A DNA stretch of 36,221 nucleotides from Candidatus Mailhella merdavium (GTDB taxonomy: Bacteria; Desulfobacterota; Desulfovibrionia; Desulfovibrionales; Desulfovibrionaceae): contig DWXS01000054.1 in assembly GCA_019119045.1 (NCBI GenBank), forward strand, positions 1-36,221, in the 5' to 3' direction. The stretch's first letter is position 1. Every line of letters begins with the position of its first letter. The position numbers and the translations under genes were made by a program. A model generated the notes under the pieces. That model saw only the letters and a program-made list of their open reading frames with translations, did not search any database and was not told the origin of the DNA. This document shows, piece after piece, positions 24,087 to 32,649 of this stretch.

Positions 24087-25382
24087 ATGTATAAGGTGTT
24101 GAAGTTTTTATCCGCATGTTCTCTGGCTCTGGTCTTTTTTCTTGCCGGAGGAGGTGTGATGCGCGCACGCAGTGCGGATGCCGATTATGACGCACTGAAA
24201 CGCTTCAGTCAGGTTCTCGACATGGTGGAACAGTACTATGTCCGGGACGTGGATCAGAAGGATCTCATCGACGGCGCGCTTAAAGGAATGCTTCAGGGGC
24301 TCGATCCTCATTCCACGCTGCTTTCCACCAAGGAATTTCAGGAAATGCAGGAAAGCACCAACGGCGAATTCTTCGGCGTCGGCGTGGAAATCACCATGGA
24401 AAACGGGCAGGTTCTGGTCGTCGCTCCCATTGAGGATACGCCCGGATATAAGGCAGGTCTGCGTTCCGGGGACATCATCATGGCCGTGGACGGTCAGTAC
24501 ACCATGGAAATGACTCTGTCCGAAGCGTCAAGCAAAATGCGCGGCAAAAGGGGAACGGAAGTCGAGCTGCTTGTTCTTCACAAGGGGGAACAGCGTCCCG
24601 TGACCATGCGCATCAAGCGGGATGCCATTCCGGTGATCAGCGTCAAATCCAGAGAGCTGGAACCCGGCTATCACTGGATTCGCCTGACCCGCTTCAGCAG
24701 CCGTACCACACAGGAATTGCTGGACGCGCTCAAGGATGCGAAAAAGGCAGGAGATATCAAGGGGATCGTCCTTGATCTGCGGAACAACCCCGGCGGCTTG
24801 CTGGATCAGAGCATCAGCGTTTCCGATGTCTTCCTGAAAGACGGCGTGATTGTTTCCATCCGTGGAAGAGAAGAGGGCAATTCCCGCAGTTATTCCGCCG
24901 GAGTCCAGGCGGATGATGTGGATGCTCCTCTTGTGGTGCTGGTCAATGCCGGAACGGCGTCCGCAGCAGAAATTGTTGCAGGGGCCCTGCGCGATCAGAA
25001 GCGCGCGCTGATTCTGGGTGAACGCACCTTCGGCAAGGGGTCGGTTCAGAATATCATTCCCCTGCCGGACGGAACGGGTCTCAAGCTGACCATTGCCCTG
25101 TATTACACCCCTTCAGGAAAATCCATTCAGGCCGAAGGGATTGTCCCTGATTTTGAACTCGCCTGGGAAGCTCCCCGGCAGCAGGACGACAATGCGCTCT
25201 CTTTGAGAGAGCAGGATCTGAGCCGCCATCTGGAACTGTCCGGCAAGGAGGCTCCGGCGGGGAAAAAGGCCTCCGAAGAGAAAAAGGACGAGGAAACCGA
25301 GCAGATTCTTGCCCGCGATAACCAGTTGCGCATGGCTCTTCAGTTCGTCAAGACTCTTCCCGCCCTGCGTCAGCTGCGCTGA
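24087..25382 (+). CDS. ctpA: Carboxyl-terminal processing protease (S41 family)
   Basis: A periplasmic serine protease of 431 residues that trims C-termini of envelope proteins. An N-terminal signal or anchor (VLKFLSACSLALVFFLAGGG) is followed by the S41 N-domain, a PDZ domain (about 90-165, GVGVEITMENGQ to GKRGTEVELLV), and the protease core with IVLDLRNNPGGLLDQ. The catalytic serine lies in NAGTASAAEIVAGAL (S292) and the lysine in FGKGSVQ (K317), 25 residues apart as usual. The charged tail (about 375-415) is rich in Glu and Lys. The ATG at 24087 begins the signal sequence; an in-frame start at 24054 is less likely. It heads a run with yibQ, ndk and proC. In relatives an EnvC-like gene often precedes it; none does here. 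Confidence 0.93.
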   Translation: MYKVLKFLSACSLALVFFLAGGGVMRARSADADYDALKRFSQVLDMVEQYYVRDVDQKDLIDGALKGMLQGLDPHSTLLSTKEFQEMQESTNGEFFGVGVEITMENGQVLVVAPIEDTPGYKAGLRSGDIIMAVDGQYTMEMTLSEASSKMRGKRGTEVELLVLHKGEQRPVTMRIKRDAIPVISVKSRELEPGYHWIRLTRFSSRTTQELLDALKDAKKAGDIKGIVLDLRNNPGGLLDQSISVSDVFLKDGVIVSIRGREEGNSRSYSAGVQADDVDAPLVVLVNAGTASAAEIVAGALRDQKRALILGERTFGKGSVQNIIPLPDGTGLKLTIALYYTPSGKSIQAEGIVPDFELAWEAPRQQDDNALSLREQDLSRHLELSGKEAPAGKKASEEKKDEETEQILARDNQLRMALQFVKTLPALRQLR

Positions 25383-25402
25383 TTTCCGGTTCTGAGCGAC
25401 AT

Positions 25403-26506
25403 ATGAAATGGAAAGAGGAAGGAGCTTCTCAACGTTCGCCGCGTTGGAAGCCCTCCTCTTTTTTTATTTCGCTGCGCCTTCTGCGGATACTGGCCGGACT
25501 CGTGGTTGCCGTTTCCTCAATCGGTCTGCTTTCCACCTTCTTTTGGGGAAATATGGCCAGCGATACGGAAAAGGAAATACCGGAAAGCGTCAGGGCATTG
25601 CATGAAGGGCCGAGAACGCTGTCCGGCTACAGCGATCCCCATGAGCTGGACGCACTGTCCGGAAGGCTTGCAAGAGATCTGGCGGATCGGGTACGTTTCG
25701 GGGAAATTAATCCTGCCCGTCTCGAACTTCAGAAGAAAGAAGCAGAGGCGGAAAATGCCCCGGAATCTCCTGACGAGACGCAGGAAAAATCCGCTGTCGA
25801 AACAACGCCGCCGTCCTCACTGCTTGTTATCGTCATTGACGATCTCGGGGAAAATCTGAGCGTTATCAAGAGCCTGATACGACTGCCCTATCCGGTCACG
25901 CTGGCAATCTGGCCGGGAGCGAGCCACGCCGCCCGGGCCGCCGAAACGGCCCATGCCGCAGGTAGAAAAATTCTGGTACACATGCCGATGCAGCCCCGCG
26001 ACTCCAGGCATACAATGGGTGCGTTCGGTCTGAGCGTCGGCATGGCGGAAAAACGTCTTTCTTCCTATTTGCGGGAGTCTCTGTCCCGCGTGCCTCATGC
26101 TGTGGGAATCAATAATCATATGGGGTCGCGCTTCACCTCGGATGAGGCTTCAGTAAACCTGTTCTGCCGGGAGCTGGCAGTGCAGGCGCCGGGCTTCTTT
26201 GTTCTGGACAGCTTGACCCTCGATACATCCGTCCTTTATGAACAGGCGAAAAAGTATGGCTTTACCGCGTTCCGTCGGGATGTATTTCTCGATGAAACGC
26301 AAAATAAGAAGGAAGTCCTTCGCCAGCTGGATAAGGCTGCGGAACTGGCCGGAAAAAACGGAATGGCCGTTGCCATCGGCCATCCCTACCCGACAACGCT
26401 TGCAGCCCTTGCCTCCTGGAAAGGCTATCGCAATCCGGAAATATCCGTTGGGGATTTTCCCGTGTCTGCTTCTTCCCTCTCAGAACATTCTTCAACCTCT
26501 CAATGA
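25403..26506 (+). CDS. Divergent polysaccharide deacetylase family protein (YibQ-like)
   Basis: A 367-residue envelope protein with one N-terminal membrane segment ([20 protein letters not shown], about 29-48), a charged, Pro- and Glu-rich linker (70-135), and a C-terminal NodB-like barrel. The barrel shows [68 protein letters not shown] and [10 protein letters not shown]. The DD and HMG..H patterns match the divergent deacetylase (DUF610) group rather than true chitin deacetylases. The substrate is unknown, possibly peptidoglycan-related. It begins 20 bases after ctpA, the usual order in this lineage. Confidence 0.85.
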   Translation: MKWKEEGASQRSPRWKPSSFFISLRLLRILAGLVVAVSSIGLLSTFFWGNMASDTEKEIPESVRALHEGPRTLSGYSDPHELDALSGRLARDLADRVRFGEINPARLELQKKEAEAENAPESPDETQEKSAVETTPPSSLLVIVIDDLGENLSVIKSLIRLPYPVTLAIWPGASHAARAAETAHAAGRKILVHMPMQPRDSRHTMGAFGLSVGMAEKRLSSYLRESLSRVPHAVGINNHMGSRFTSDEASVNLFCRELAVQAPGFFVLDSLTLDTSVLYEQAKKYGFTAFRRDVFLDETQNKKEVLRQLDKAAELAGKNGMAVAIGHPYPTTLAALASWKGYRNPEISVGDFPVSASSLSEHSSTSQ

Positions 26507-26522
26507 CGGTAAGGAGGATCAC

Positions 26523-26942
26523 ATGATTGAACGTACGTTTTCCATTATCAAACCCGACGCCGTGGCCCGCAATCTGACCGGTGAAATTCTGGCCATGATT
26601 CAGGGACATGGGCTGAAAATCAAAGCCATGAAGATGATCCGCATGACGCCCGAACAGGCGGAAGGCTTCTATGCCGTTCACAAGGAAAAGCCTTTTTTCC
26701 AGAGCCTGGTGAAGTATATGACGTCCGGCCCGGTGGTGTGTTCCATTCTTGAAGGAGAAGACGCCATTCGTCGTTATCGCGAACTCATGGGAGCCACCAA
26801 TCCCGCCAACGCCGCAGAGGGGACGATCCGTAAAAAGTATGCGGAAAGTCTTGAGGCGAATTCCGTACACGGATCCGACGCGCCGGAAACGGCCGCCTAT
26901 GAAATGTCCTATTTCTTCAACGCTCTGGAGATTGTGGGATGA
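26523..26942 (+). CDS. ndk: Nucleoside diphosphate kinase
   Basis: Transfers the terminal phosphate from ATP to NDPs through a phosphohistidine. All 139 residues fit: [20 protein letters not shown] at the N-terminus, [39 protein letters not shown], and the active histidine in NSVHGSD (H116). The ATG at 26523 has a full AAGGAGG (26511-26517) at 5 bases; the longer open frame from 26238 lies inside the deacetylase gene and is not used. It overlaps proC by 4 bases (ATGA). Confidence 0.97.
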   Translation: MIERTFSIIKPDAVARNLTGEILAMIQGHGLKIKAMKMIRMTPEQAEGFYAVHKEKPFFQSLVKYMTSGPVVCSILEGEDAIRRYRELMGATNPANAAEGTIRKKYAESLEANSVHGSDAPETAAYEMSYFFNALEIVG

Positions 26943-27793
26943 CCGCTTCTTCCCACGAGATGGGAGAAAAATCCCTCTCATCCGGCCCGTCCATAGGGTG
27001 TATAGGTTGCGGAAATATGGGAGGAGCGGTTTTGCGCGGGCTGTGCGCGCACGCCTCCCTGAAGCTTTTCGGGCATGATCATACCCGAGCGAAGGTGGAG
27101 TCTCTGAATCCCGCAGATGCGCCCGGGCGCATAGCCTGGGTAGATACTCCGGAAGAACTGGCCCGGATGTCCGATATCGTGATTCTTGCGGTCAAGCCGT
27201 ACCAGATGGCTGACATGCTGAAGCAGATACAGCCCTGTCTCGGCACCGACAAAATTGTCGTATCGCTTGCGGCGGCAGTCTCTCTCGATGAGCTGAAACA
27301 GGGCGTTCAGGGGATATGCCCCGTTTCCAGACTGATGCCGAATCTTCCTGCCCGGGTGGGCAAAGGCGTGTTCGCGCTCTGTCTTGACGACGAAAAGCTG
27401 AAGGATGCGCAGAAAGTTCTGCTGCAGGAGCTGTTTCGTGTCATGGGGCTGGTGCTGATCCTGCCGGACGGCAAGTTTTCAGCCTTTTCGTCCGTTGCGG
27501 GATGCGGGCCTGCCTTTGTCTGTCTTTTTATGGAAGGCATGGAGAACGCTGCAGTTTCTCTTGGCTTTCGAGCCGATCAGGCGCGGGAACTCGTCGCGGC
27601 GACAGTAGAGGGAACCGCAGCTCTGGCCTTGCAGGGGGGGCTTGGCTTTGCCGACCTGCGCCGGCAGGTCTGTTCTCCTGGTGGAACAACCATTTATGGC
27701 GTAAACCACATGGAAAGAACGGCCGTTCGCGGGCATGTGACGGACGGCGTGCTTGCGGCCATGCGACGGGATGAAGAATTATCCGGAAAATAA
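26939..27793 (+). CDS. proC: Pyrroline-5-carboxylate reductase
   Basis: NAD(P)H-dependent last step of proline synthesis. The N-terminal Rossmann motif is [18 protein letters not shown] (18-35), the central part includes [12 protein letters not shown], and the dimer domain has the family signature around [20 protein letters not shown] and [13 protein letters not shown]. The 284-residue length is slightly above the usual 270 because of a 17-residue N-terminal extension; GGAG lies 9 bases before the ATG, which overlaps the ndk stop codon. Coupling with ndk is likely. Confidence 0.95.
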   Translation: MTASSHEMGEKSLSSGPSIGCIGCGNMGGAVLRGLCAHASLKLFGHDHTRAKVESLNPADAPGRIAWVDTPEELARMSDIVILAVKPYQMADMLKQIQPCLGTDKIVVSLAAAVSLDELKQGVQGICPVSRLMPNLPARVGKGVFALCLDDEKLKDAQKVLLQELFRVMGLVLILPDGKFSAFSSVAGCGPAFVCLFMEGMENAAVSLGFRADQARELVAATVEGTAALALQGGLGFADLRRQVCSPGGTTIYGVNHMERTAVRGHVTDGVLAAMRRDEELSGK

Positions 27794-27801
27794 CCTTTCT
27801 G

Positions 27802-27825
27802 CCCGACCTCCGCGCCGAGGTCGGG
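27802..27825 (+). terminator. Stem-loop after proC
   Basis: CCCGACCTC (27802-27810) and GAGGTCGGG (27817-27825) form a perfect 9-base stem with a 6-base loop, 8 bases after the proC stop. The following TATATT is only partly T-rich, so termination may be partial and allow read-through to the glycosyltransferase. Confidence 0.6.
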
Positions 27826-27883
27826 TATATTGAAAGAAGCTTTTCGGCGTTCGCTGTTTTTTGCTCATAATCACGAGGATTGT

Positions 27884-29056
27884 GTGAACATCGTCTTTAT
27901 CAACTACAGTCTGTATGGTGGCTGTTCCGGAGTGCATATCCATTTCCTTGCCAATGCGCTTCAGGACAGGGGGCATCGCTGCTTTGTCGCCTTGCCTGTC
28001 GAAGAGGATGATCCTTATTATTTTGGAACTCCGCGATACACTTTTCTTTCGGTAGATGATGCCATCATTTTGCTGAAGGGAAATGCTCCTCTGCTTAAAG
28101 ACGCTGTTTTTCATGCCTGGACGCCGCGGGAAATTTCCCGAAGGCTGACAACCGGTCTGGCTCGTCTGGCAAGAAGACCGTATTTCGTTCATCTTGAGGA
28201 CAACGAAGAGTACATACTGGAAAGTCTGCATCACAAACCTTTTGCGCAGTTGGAGCAGGAAGCCAGGGAAGGGTCGCTCGTCTGCAACGACGCCTTCATC
28301 CACCCCTTACGCTATCGTGAATTTCTTGGAGGCGCGGCGGGAGTTACCTGCATCATCAAGGCATTGACGCGTTTTGTTCCCGAAGGCGTACCCACACAGG
28401 TATTCTGGCCTTCATGCGAAGAGGCCTTTTTCCGTATTCCTTTTTCCCACAATAAAAAGGTAAGACAGCAGCTCGGTCTGAGGGATGACGAAACCGTACT
28501 GGTGTATCCCGGGGCCGTTCATGCGGCAAATGCGCCGATTATCGATGAGCTTTTCCGCGCGCTGCCCCTGCTTGCAGAGCAGGGCTATCCGGTTCGCCTG
28601 GTTCGCTGCGGTTTCGACAAAGATGAATTATTGTCTCCTGAGGCGCTGGAAGCGCGTTCTCGCTGGGGAATTCAGGCCGGCCATGTTGCAGCCAAGGAAC
28701 TGCCCCATCTGATCGGTGCGGCGGATATTCTCGTGCAACCCGGTATGCCCGGCCCCTTCGACGATTGTCGCTTTCCTTCCAAGCTGACGTTTTTCCTGGC
28801 CAGCGGAAGGCCTGTCATTACGGCTCCTACCAATATAGGAAAGCTGCTGCGTGATGGAGAACACTGCCTTTATCTGCATGACTCTTCCGCAGGCGATATT
28901 GCCGCGCAGATACGTCGTTTGATGGAAAATCGCGATCTGGCCCGCAGAATCGGAGAAAACGGACGCGCTTTCGCCCGTCAGCACTTCAGTTGGGAACGGG
29001 CGGCCGCCGCAGTGGAATCGTTTTATCTGAAATGGGGTTTTCCTCATGGAAAATAG
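27884..29056 (+). CDS. Glycosyltransferase, GT4 (group 1) family
   Basis: A 390-residue GT-B protein that transfers a sugar from a nucleotide donor. The N-domain starts NIVFINYSLYGGCSGVHIHF with the glycine loop near residue 12. The C-domain shows VYPGAVHAANAP and LVRCGFDKDEL. The donor site follows as AADILVQPGMPGPFDDCRFP, then SKLTFFLASGRPVIT, close to the E-x7-E region of GT4 enzymes but with PFDD in place of the usual first glutamate. I chose the GTG at 27884 because GAGGA lies about 5 bases upstream; the open frame begins at a TTG at 27830. Acceptor unknown; an envelope polysaccharide role would fit its neighbours. Confidence 0.78.
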   Translation: MNIVFINYSLYGGCSGVHIHFLANALQDRGHRCFVALPVEEDDPYYFGTPRYTFLSVDDAIILLKGNAPLLKDAVFHAWTPREISRRLTTGLARLARRPYFVHLEDNEEYILESLHHKPFAQLEQEAREGSLVCNDAFIHPLRYREFLGGAAGVTCIIKALTRFVPEGVPTQVFWPSCEEAFFRIPFSHNKKVRQQLGLRDDETVLVYPGAVHAANAPIIDELFRALPLLAEQGYPVRLVRCGFDKDELLSPEALEARSRWGIQAGHVAAKELPHLIGAADILVQPGMPGPFDDCRFPSKLTFFLASGRPVITAPTNIGKLLRDGEHCLYLHDSSAGDIAAQIRRLMENRDLARRIGENGRAFARQHFSWERAAAAVESFYLKWGFPHGK

Positions 29057-29207
29057 CTGTCGTCCCGTATATGAAGCAATGCAGATACGAAATTCATACA
29101 GATATGTTGTCTCATATGCGGACTTCCCAAACATCCCTTCAGAAGAGACACTGACATCTGCTCCCTGTCCGGACAGGATATTTTCAACAATGTCGCATAA
29201 GATATGA
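29046..29207 (+). CDS. Possible small protein (53 residues), uncertain
   Basis: An ATG inside the end of the glycosyltransferase gene opens a frame reading MENSCRPVYEAMQIRNSY and ending in MSHKI. The 11-base overlap would allow coupled translation, but there is no ribosome binding site, no domain and no signal sequence. It is as likely to be chance. Confidence 0.2.
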   Translation: MENSCRPVYEAMQIRNSYRYVVSYADFPNIPSEETLTSAPCPDRIFSTMSHKI

Positions 29208-29340
29208 ACGTTTTTCTGCATGTACGGCTTCATCATGTCTGTGTTGAAACGAACAACTTCATGTGCCGGGCGCATGAGCAGAATCGGTACAATTTTCCGT
29301 ATGTCAGGAAAATGAGCATCGGATTGCAGGAGTCGCAGTC
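29057..29340. other. 284-base gap between glycosyltransferase and rodA
   Basis: Contains a 53-codon plus-strand frame from an ATG at 29046 to a TGA at 29205-29207 that overlaps the glycosyltransferase end, and a minus-strand open frame across the same bases. Neither has a good ribosome binding site. The palindrome CTGTCCGGACAG lies near 29167. A promoter for rodA is probably here, but no clear hexamers were found. Confidence 0.35.
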
Positions 29341-30453
29341 ATGACAATGCCGGATCGCCGATTACTGCTGCATGTCAACTGGGGGCTTGTCGTCTCGTTC
29401 ATACTTCTTTTTGCTGTGGGGAGCGTCAATCTCTATTCAGCAAGCAGCATCCGTATGGAAGACGGCATATTCCTGTCTTCCTTCTATCAGAAGCAGCTTA
29501 TCTGGGGGATCATGGGGCTGGGCTTCATGCTGCTCCTCATGTGTCTGGATTATCGGCACATTGAACGTCTGGCCGTGCCCTTTTATCTCATTGTCATTCT
29601 GCTGCTTTGCCTGGTTCCCGTTGCGGGGAAAACCGTATACGGGGCGAAACGCTGGCTTGATTTCGGCGTGTTCAGCCTGCAACCCGGGGAACTGGCCAAG
29701 TTCGCCGTGCTTATCCTGGGGGCAAAAGTGCTTGCGAAGAGCGGCGAGGCTCTGGACTGGCTTTCTCTGTTCAAAATTCTGGGCATAGGTCTGCTGCCTT
29801 TTGCCCTCATCGTACAACAGCCCGATCTTGGTACCGGTCTGACGGTCATGGCTCTGCTCGGCGGAATGGTACTGTTCCATGGGGTACAGTGGCGAGTCCT
29901 TCGCGTTTGTCTGCTGCTTATTCCGCTCATGCTGCCGGTGGCCTGGTTTGGTCTGCATGATTATCAGCGCGAACGCATCATGACTTTTCTGGACCCGTCG
30001 AGAGATCCGCGTGGAGCGGGCTACCATATTATTCAGTCGCAGATAGCCATCGGCTCTGGAGAAATGTTCGGCAAGGGGTTTCAGGGGGGGACGCAAAGCC
30101 AGTTACGCTTCCTTCCCGAAAAACATACCGATTTTGCCGTGGCCGTTTTCGGTGAAGAGTGGGGCTTCGTCGGGTGCATGACGCTTATCACGCTGTTTTG
30201 TTTTTTTCTTTATGCAATTTACAATACGGTTCGCGATGCCCGCGATCGTTTCGGCAGCACCCTTTGTGCAGGAATATTTTTCTATTTTTTCTGGCAGATT
30301 ATGGTGAATATCGGCATGGTCGTCGGGCTTATGCCTGTGGTGGGCATTCCTCTGCCCTTCATCAGCTATGGAGGGAGTGCCATGCTGGTCAATTGCGGTC
30401 TGCTGGGAATTGTTTTAAGCGTTTCCATGCGTCGCTTTGTGTTCAAGGGATAG
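29341..30453 (+). CDS. rodA: Rod shape-determining protein RodA (SEDS glycosyltransferase)
   Basis: Polytopic peptidoglycan polymerase of the elongation machinery that works with PBP2 to build glycan strands in rod-shaped cells. About ten membrane segments. Family marks include GSVNLYSAS, YGAKRWLDFGVFSLQPGELAK, QQPDLGTGLTV, HDYQRERIMTFLDPSRDPRG with its catalytic-site aspartate, GKGFQGGTQSQLRFLPEKHT, DFAVAVFGEEWGF, and VGIPLPFISYGGSAM near the end. The 370-residue length fits RodA rather than FtsW. CAGGAG lies before the ATG at 29341; Met3 is an alternative start. It is followed by a bactofilin at 30 bases; no PBP2 gene is present in front. Confidence 0.94.
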   Translation: MTMPDRRLLLHVNWGLVVSFILLFAVGSVNLYSASSIRMEDGIFLSSFYQKQLIWGIMGLGFMLLLMCLDYRHIERLAVPFYLIVILLLCLVPVAGKTVYGAKRWLDFGVFSLQPGELAKFAVLILGAKVLAKSGEALDWLSLFKILGIGLLPFALIVQQPDLGTGLTVMALLGGMVLFHGVQWRVLRVCLLLIPLMLPVAWFGLHDYQRERIMTFLDPSRDPRGAGYHIIQSQIAIGSGEMFGKGFQGGTQSQLRFLPEKHTDFAVAVFGEEWGFVGCMTLITLFCFFLYAIYNTVRDARDRFGSTLCAGIFFYFFWQIMVNIGMVVGLMPVVGIPLPFISYGGSAMLVNCGLLGIVLSVSMRRFVFKG

Positions 30454-30483
30454 GAAAGACAATAAACACCCAAGGAGTATAGT

Positions 30484-30861
30484 GTGAGCAGGGAAGAAAT
30501 TAATGCGTTTCTGGGAGCCGGAACTGTTTATCAGGGAAAGCTGACCTTTCAGGGCGCCGTACGGGTAGACGGCGTTTTCAGCGGAGAAATTGTTTCCGAT
30601 GGTGCGCTCATTGCGGGAAAGGACGCTGTCATTGAAGCCAGGCTTGATGTCGGCGAACTTATTTTATCCGGAACCTTCACCGGTCAGGTCTTTGCCAAAA
30701 GAAGGGTCACGGTGCATAAGGGCGGCGTTCTGACCGGTACTGTGGTGAGTCCTGCTCTGGTGGTCGAAGAGGGCGCGGTCATCGAAGGCGATGTTCATAT
30801 GCGCACAAAGCCGCAGGAAGTTGTGGGAACGGCCGAGCGTGCTGAGGCTCTGCCGGAATAA
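30484..30861 (+). CDS. Bactofilin
   Basis: A 125-residue bactofilin, a beta-helix cytoskeletal protein that polymerises without nucleotide and helps shape the cell or place wall enzymes. It begins with a short tail (SREEINAFLGAGTVYQGKL) and has the repeating six-residue turn pattern: VRVDGVFSGEIVSDGALIAG, AVIEARLDVGELILSG, GQVFAKRRVTVHKGGVLTG, VVEEGAVIEGDVHM. The start is GTG at 30484 after AAGGAG. It lies 30 bases after rodA and is likely co-transcribed with it. Confidence 0.9.
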   Translation: MSREEINAFLGAGTVYQGKLTFQGAVRVDGVFSGEIVSDGALIAGKDAVIEARLDVGELILSGTFTGQVFAKRRVTVHKGGVLTGTVVSPALVVEEGAVIEGDVHMRTKPQEVVGTAERAEALPE

Positions 30862-30970
30862 TTGTAAGAGATCTGCATTCCTTTTATATCGTGTTAGTAA
30901 AATCACAATCTCATTGCGACAGAAAAAAACGAAACCTTATGTATTTAGTCCGGTTTTTTGTGGAAGAGCT

Positions 30971-30999
30971 TTGACATTGCATCGTAAAACATGTAGCCT
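30971..30999 (+). promoter_or_regulatory. Candidate promoter of the ATP synthase operon
   Basis: A perfect -35 hexamer TTGACA (30971-30976) is followed after 17 bases by TAGCCT (30994-30999), a weak -10 preceded by TG-like bases. Transcription would start near 31006, some 80 bases before the first start codon. A small hairpin GCCTC-AGAA-GAGGC (30996-31009) overlaps the -10 and start region. Confidence 0.5.
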
Positions 31000-31088
31000 C
31001 AGAAGAGGCATACAGCTACAGGCAGAAAAGCACATAAACGTGTAACTGCCCGTGGAGAACGCAACTTTTGCGCGGAGGATGTTCAGAG

Positions 31089-31508
31089 GTGATCAGTATA
31101 GACGTAACGCTTTTTTTTCAGGTAGTGAACTTTCTTGTCACTTTGTTCATCCTGAATGTGCTGATCATTCGCCCCATTCGGGAGGTGCTTGCCCGTCGTC
31201 GTGCCCGTAATGAGGCGCTGGCCGGAGAAGCAGGCAATATGCGGTCTGCCGCGGCTCGTAAGCTGGAAGGATATGAAGCCCGTATTCTTCAGGCCAGAGC
31301 CCAAATGGCGTCCTTCCGCGATGAAGCCAGAAAGTCGGGAGAAAGCAGCGCCCGCACGCAGCTGGAGCGCGCCGGGGAAACTGCCCGTTCCATTCGGCAG
31401 GAGGCAACCGAGCGCACCCACAAGGAGAGCGCGGCAGCACGCGAAGAGCTGGAAGGCCGGGTGGCAGCCTATGCGGAAAGTGCCATCGGCAAAGTGCTGG
31501 GTTTGTAA
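31089..31508 (+). CDS. atpF': ATP synthase F0 subunit b'
   Basis: Peripheral stalk subunit of F-type ATP synthase. The 139-residue protein has one N-terminal membrane helix (LFFQVVNFLVTLFILNVLII, about 6-25) and a long charged coiled coil full of Ala, Glu and Arg that holds F1 against rotation. The start is GTG at 31089 with GGAGGAT at 31073-31079; an in-frame TTG at 31068 is less likely. It is followed 29 bases on by a second b-type gene, an arrangement common in this lineage. Genes for subunits a and c are not adjacent. Confidence 0.88.
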   Translation: MISIDVTLFFQVVNFLVTLFILNVLIIRPIREVLARRRARNEALAGEAGNMRSAAARKLEGYEARILQARAQMASFRDEARKSGESSARTQLERAGETARSIRQEATERTHKESAAAREELEGRVAAYAESAIGKVLGL

Positions 31509-31537
31509 CCTGGTAAGAAATTCATAAGGAGAACAGA

Positions 31538-32098
31538 GTGCGAAAACTTGTGATATCTCTGGCTGCCCTTATGGTACTGCTCTCTGTTTCCGGACAGGCC
31601 CTGGCTGCGGAAGAGCATGTGCTTGCATGGGACAATTTTGCGTTGCGCGTTCTGAACGTTATCATTTTTATCGGGATCATCTGGTACGCGGCCGGCGCAC
31701 TTATCCGGAAATTTTTTGTCGGACATAAGGAAACCGTCGCCTCGGAACTGGCCGAACTCGAACGGTTGAAAAATGAAGCGGCAGAACATCTGGCAGATGT
31801 TGAACGGCGCGTTGCCGGTGTGGAACAGGAGTGTGAAAAACTTCTTTCCGAAGGTCGCGCGCAGGCAGAAAGTCTGAAGGCTGCCATTCTGGCCGATGCG
31901 GAAAAGCAGGCGGCCAGAATTCTCGAGCAGGCACGTCGCAGCGCGGAGCAGGAAGGCCGGTCTGAACTGGATCGTATTCGTGCCGGTCTTGCCGATGAAA
32001 TTATCAAGGCCATGGAAGAGGGGCTGACGAAAAGGCTTGGCGAAGCCGAGCATCAGAAGCTCATTGACAAATCACTGACCAAGGTGGTGCTGCAGTGA
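31538..32098 (+). CDS. atpF: ATP synthase F0 subunit b
   Basis: The second b-type stalk subunit, 186 residues. The hydrophobic segment NFALRVLNVIIFIGIIWYAA (about 33-52) anchors it, then VASELAELERLKNEAAEHLA begins the coiled coil. Ahead of this sits an extra signal-like stretch (KLVISLAALMVLLSVSGQALA, 3-23) ending in an ALA-A type cleavage site, which ordinary b subunits lack. Start is GTG at 31538 after AAGGAG. It overlaps atpH by 4 bases (GTGA). Confidence 0.9.
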   Translation: MRKLVISLAALMVLLSVSGQALAAEEHVLAWDNFALRVLNVIIFIGIIWYAAGALIRKFFVGHKETVASELAELERLKNEAAEHLADVERRVAGVEQECEKLLSEGRAQAESLKAAILADAEKQAARILEQARRSAEQEGRSELDRIRAGLADEIIKAMEEGLTKRLGEAEHQKLIDKSLTKVVLQ

Positions 32099-32646
32099 TC
32101 GGCAATGTTGTGTCCCGACGTTACGCCTCCGCGCTTTTCGCCCTGGGTAAAGAGGCCGGCGAAAAGGAAATGGAGCGTTACGCTGCCACACTGAATGCCC
32201 TGGGCGAAGCTGTGGAAGAGTCTCATGCTCTTGCAGATGTCTTTCGCAATCCCGTACTCAGTGTGGAAGAAAAGAAAAAGGTTGTGCTTGCGCTGCTTGA
32301 AGAAGCCGGCGGCGGCACAATGGAACGGCGTTTTTGTGAGCTGCTGGCAGACAAGGGGCGTTTGCCTCTGTTGAGCGCCATTGCTGCCGATTACGGCGCG
32401 TTGCTTGATAAAGCAAAAGGTATTTGCCGCGGCGTATTGACCACGGCGATCGAGCTTGAAGCGAAACGCAAAGCGGAGATCAAAACGCAGTTGGAATCGC
32501 GAACCGGACGCAAGCTCGAACTTGTCTGGGCGGTAGACCCCGCTATTTTGGGTGGACTGATACTCAAAATGGGTGATATCGTTCTGGATGCGAGTCTGCG
32601 TGCGCAGCTCGATAACCTCAGGGAATCCATCAAGAGGGGTGAGTAG
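32095..32646 (+). CDS. atpH: ATP synthase F1 subunit delta
   Basis: Links the stalk to the top of the alpha3-beta3 head. The 183-residue protein begins NVVSRRYASALFALGKEAGE and has FRNPVLSVEEKKKVV, FCELLADKGRLPLLSAIAAD and the C-terminal pattern KLELVWAVDPAILGGLILKM with DASLRAQLDNLRESI. Start is GTG at 32095, overlapping the atpF stop codon. It is followed by atpA after 3 bases. Confidence 0.94.
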   Translation: MIGNVVSRRYASALFALGKEAGEKEMERYAATLNALGEAVEESHALADVFRNPVLSVEEKKKVVLALLEEAGGGTMERRFCELLADKGRLPLLSAIAADYGALLDKAKGICRGVLTTAIELEAKRKAEIKTQLESRTGRKLELVWAVDPAILGGLILKMGDIVLDASLRAQLDNLRESIKRGE

Positions 32647-32649
32647 GCC

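Noticed and set aside
28628..29275. Minus-strand frame over the end of the glycosyltransferase gene and the gap before rodA
   Set aside because: Most of it is antisense to the glycosyltransferase, and there is no ribosome binding site at its start.
30920..30962. Possible terminator after the bactofilin gene
   Set aside because: Only about five pairs (AAACC/GGTTT) form before the T-run, with a 15-base loop; too weak to call.
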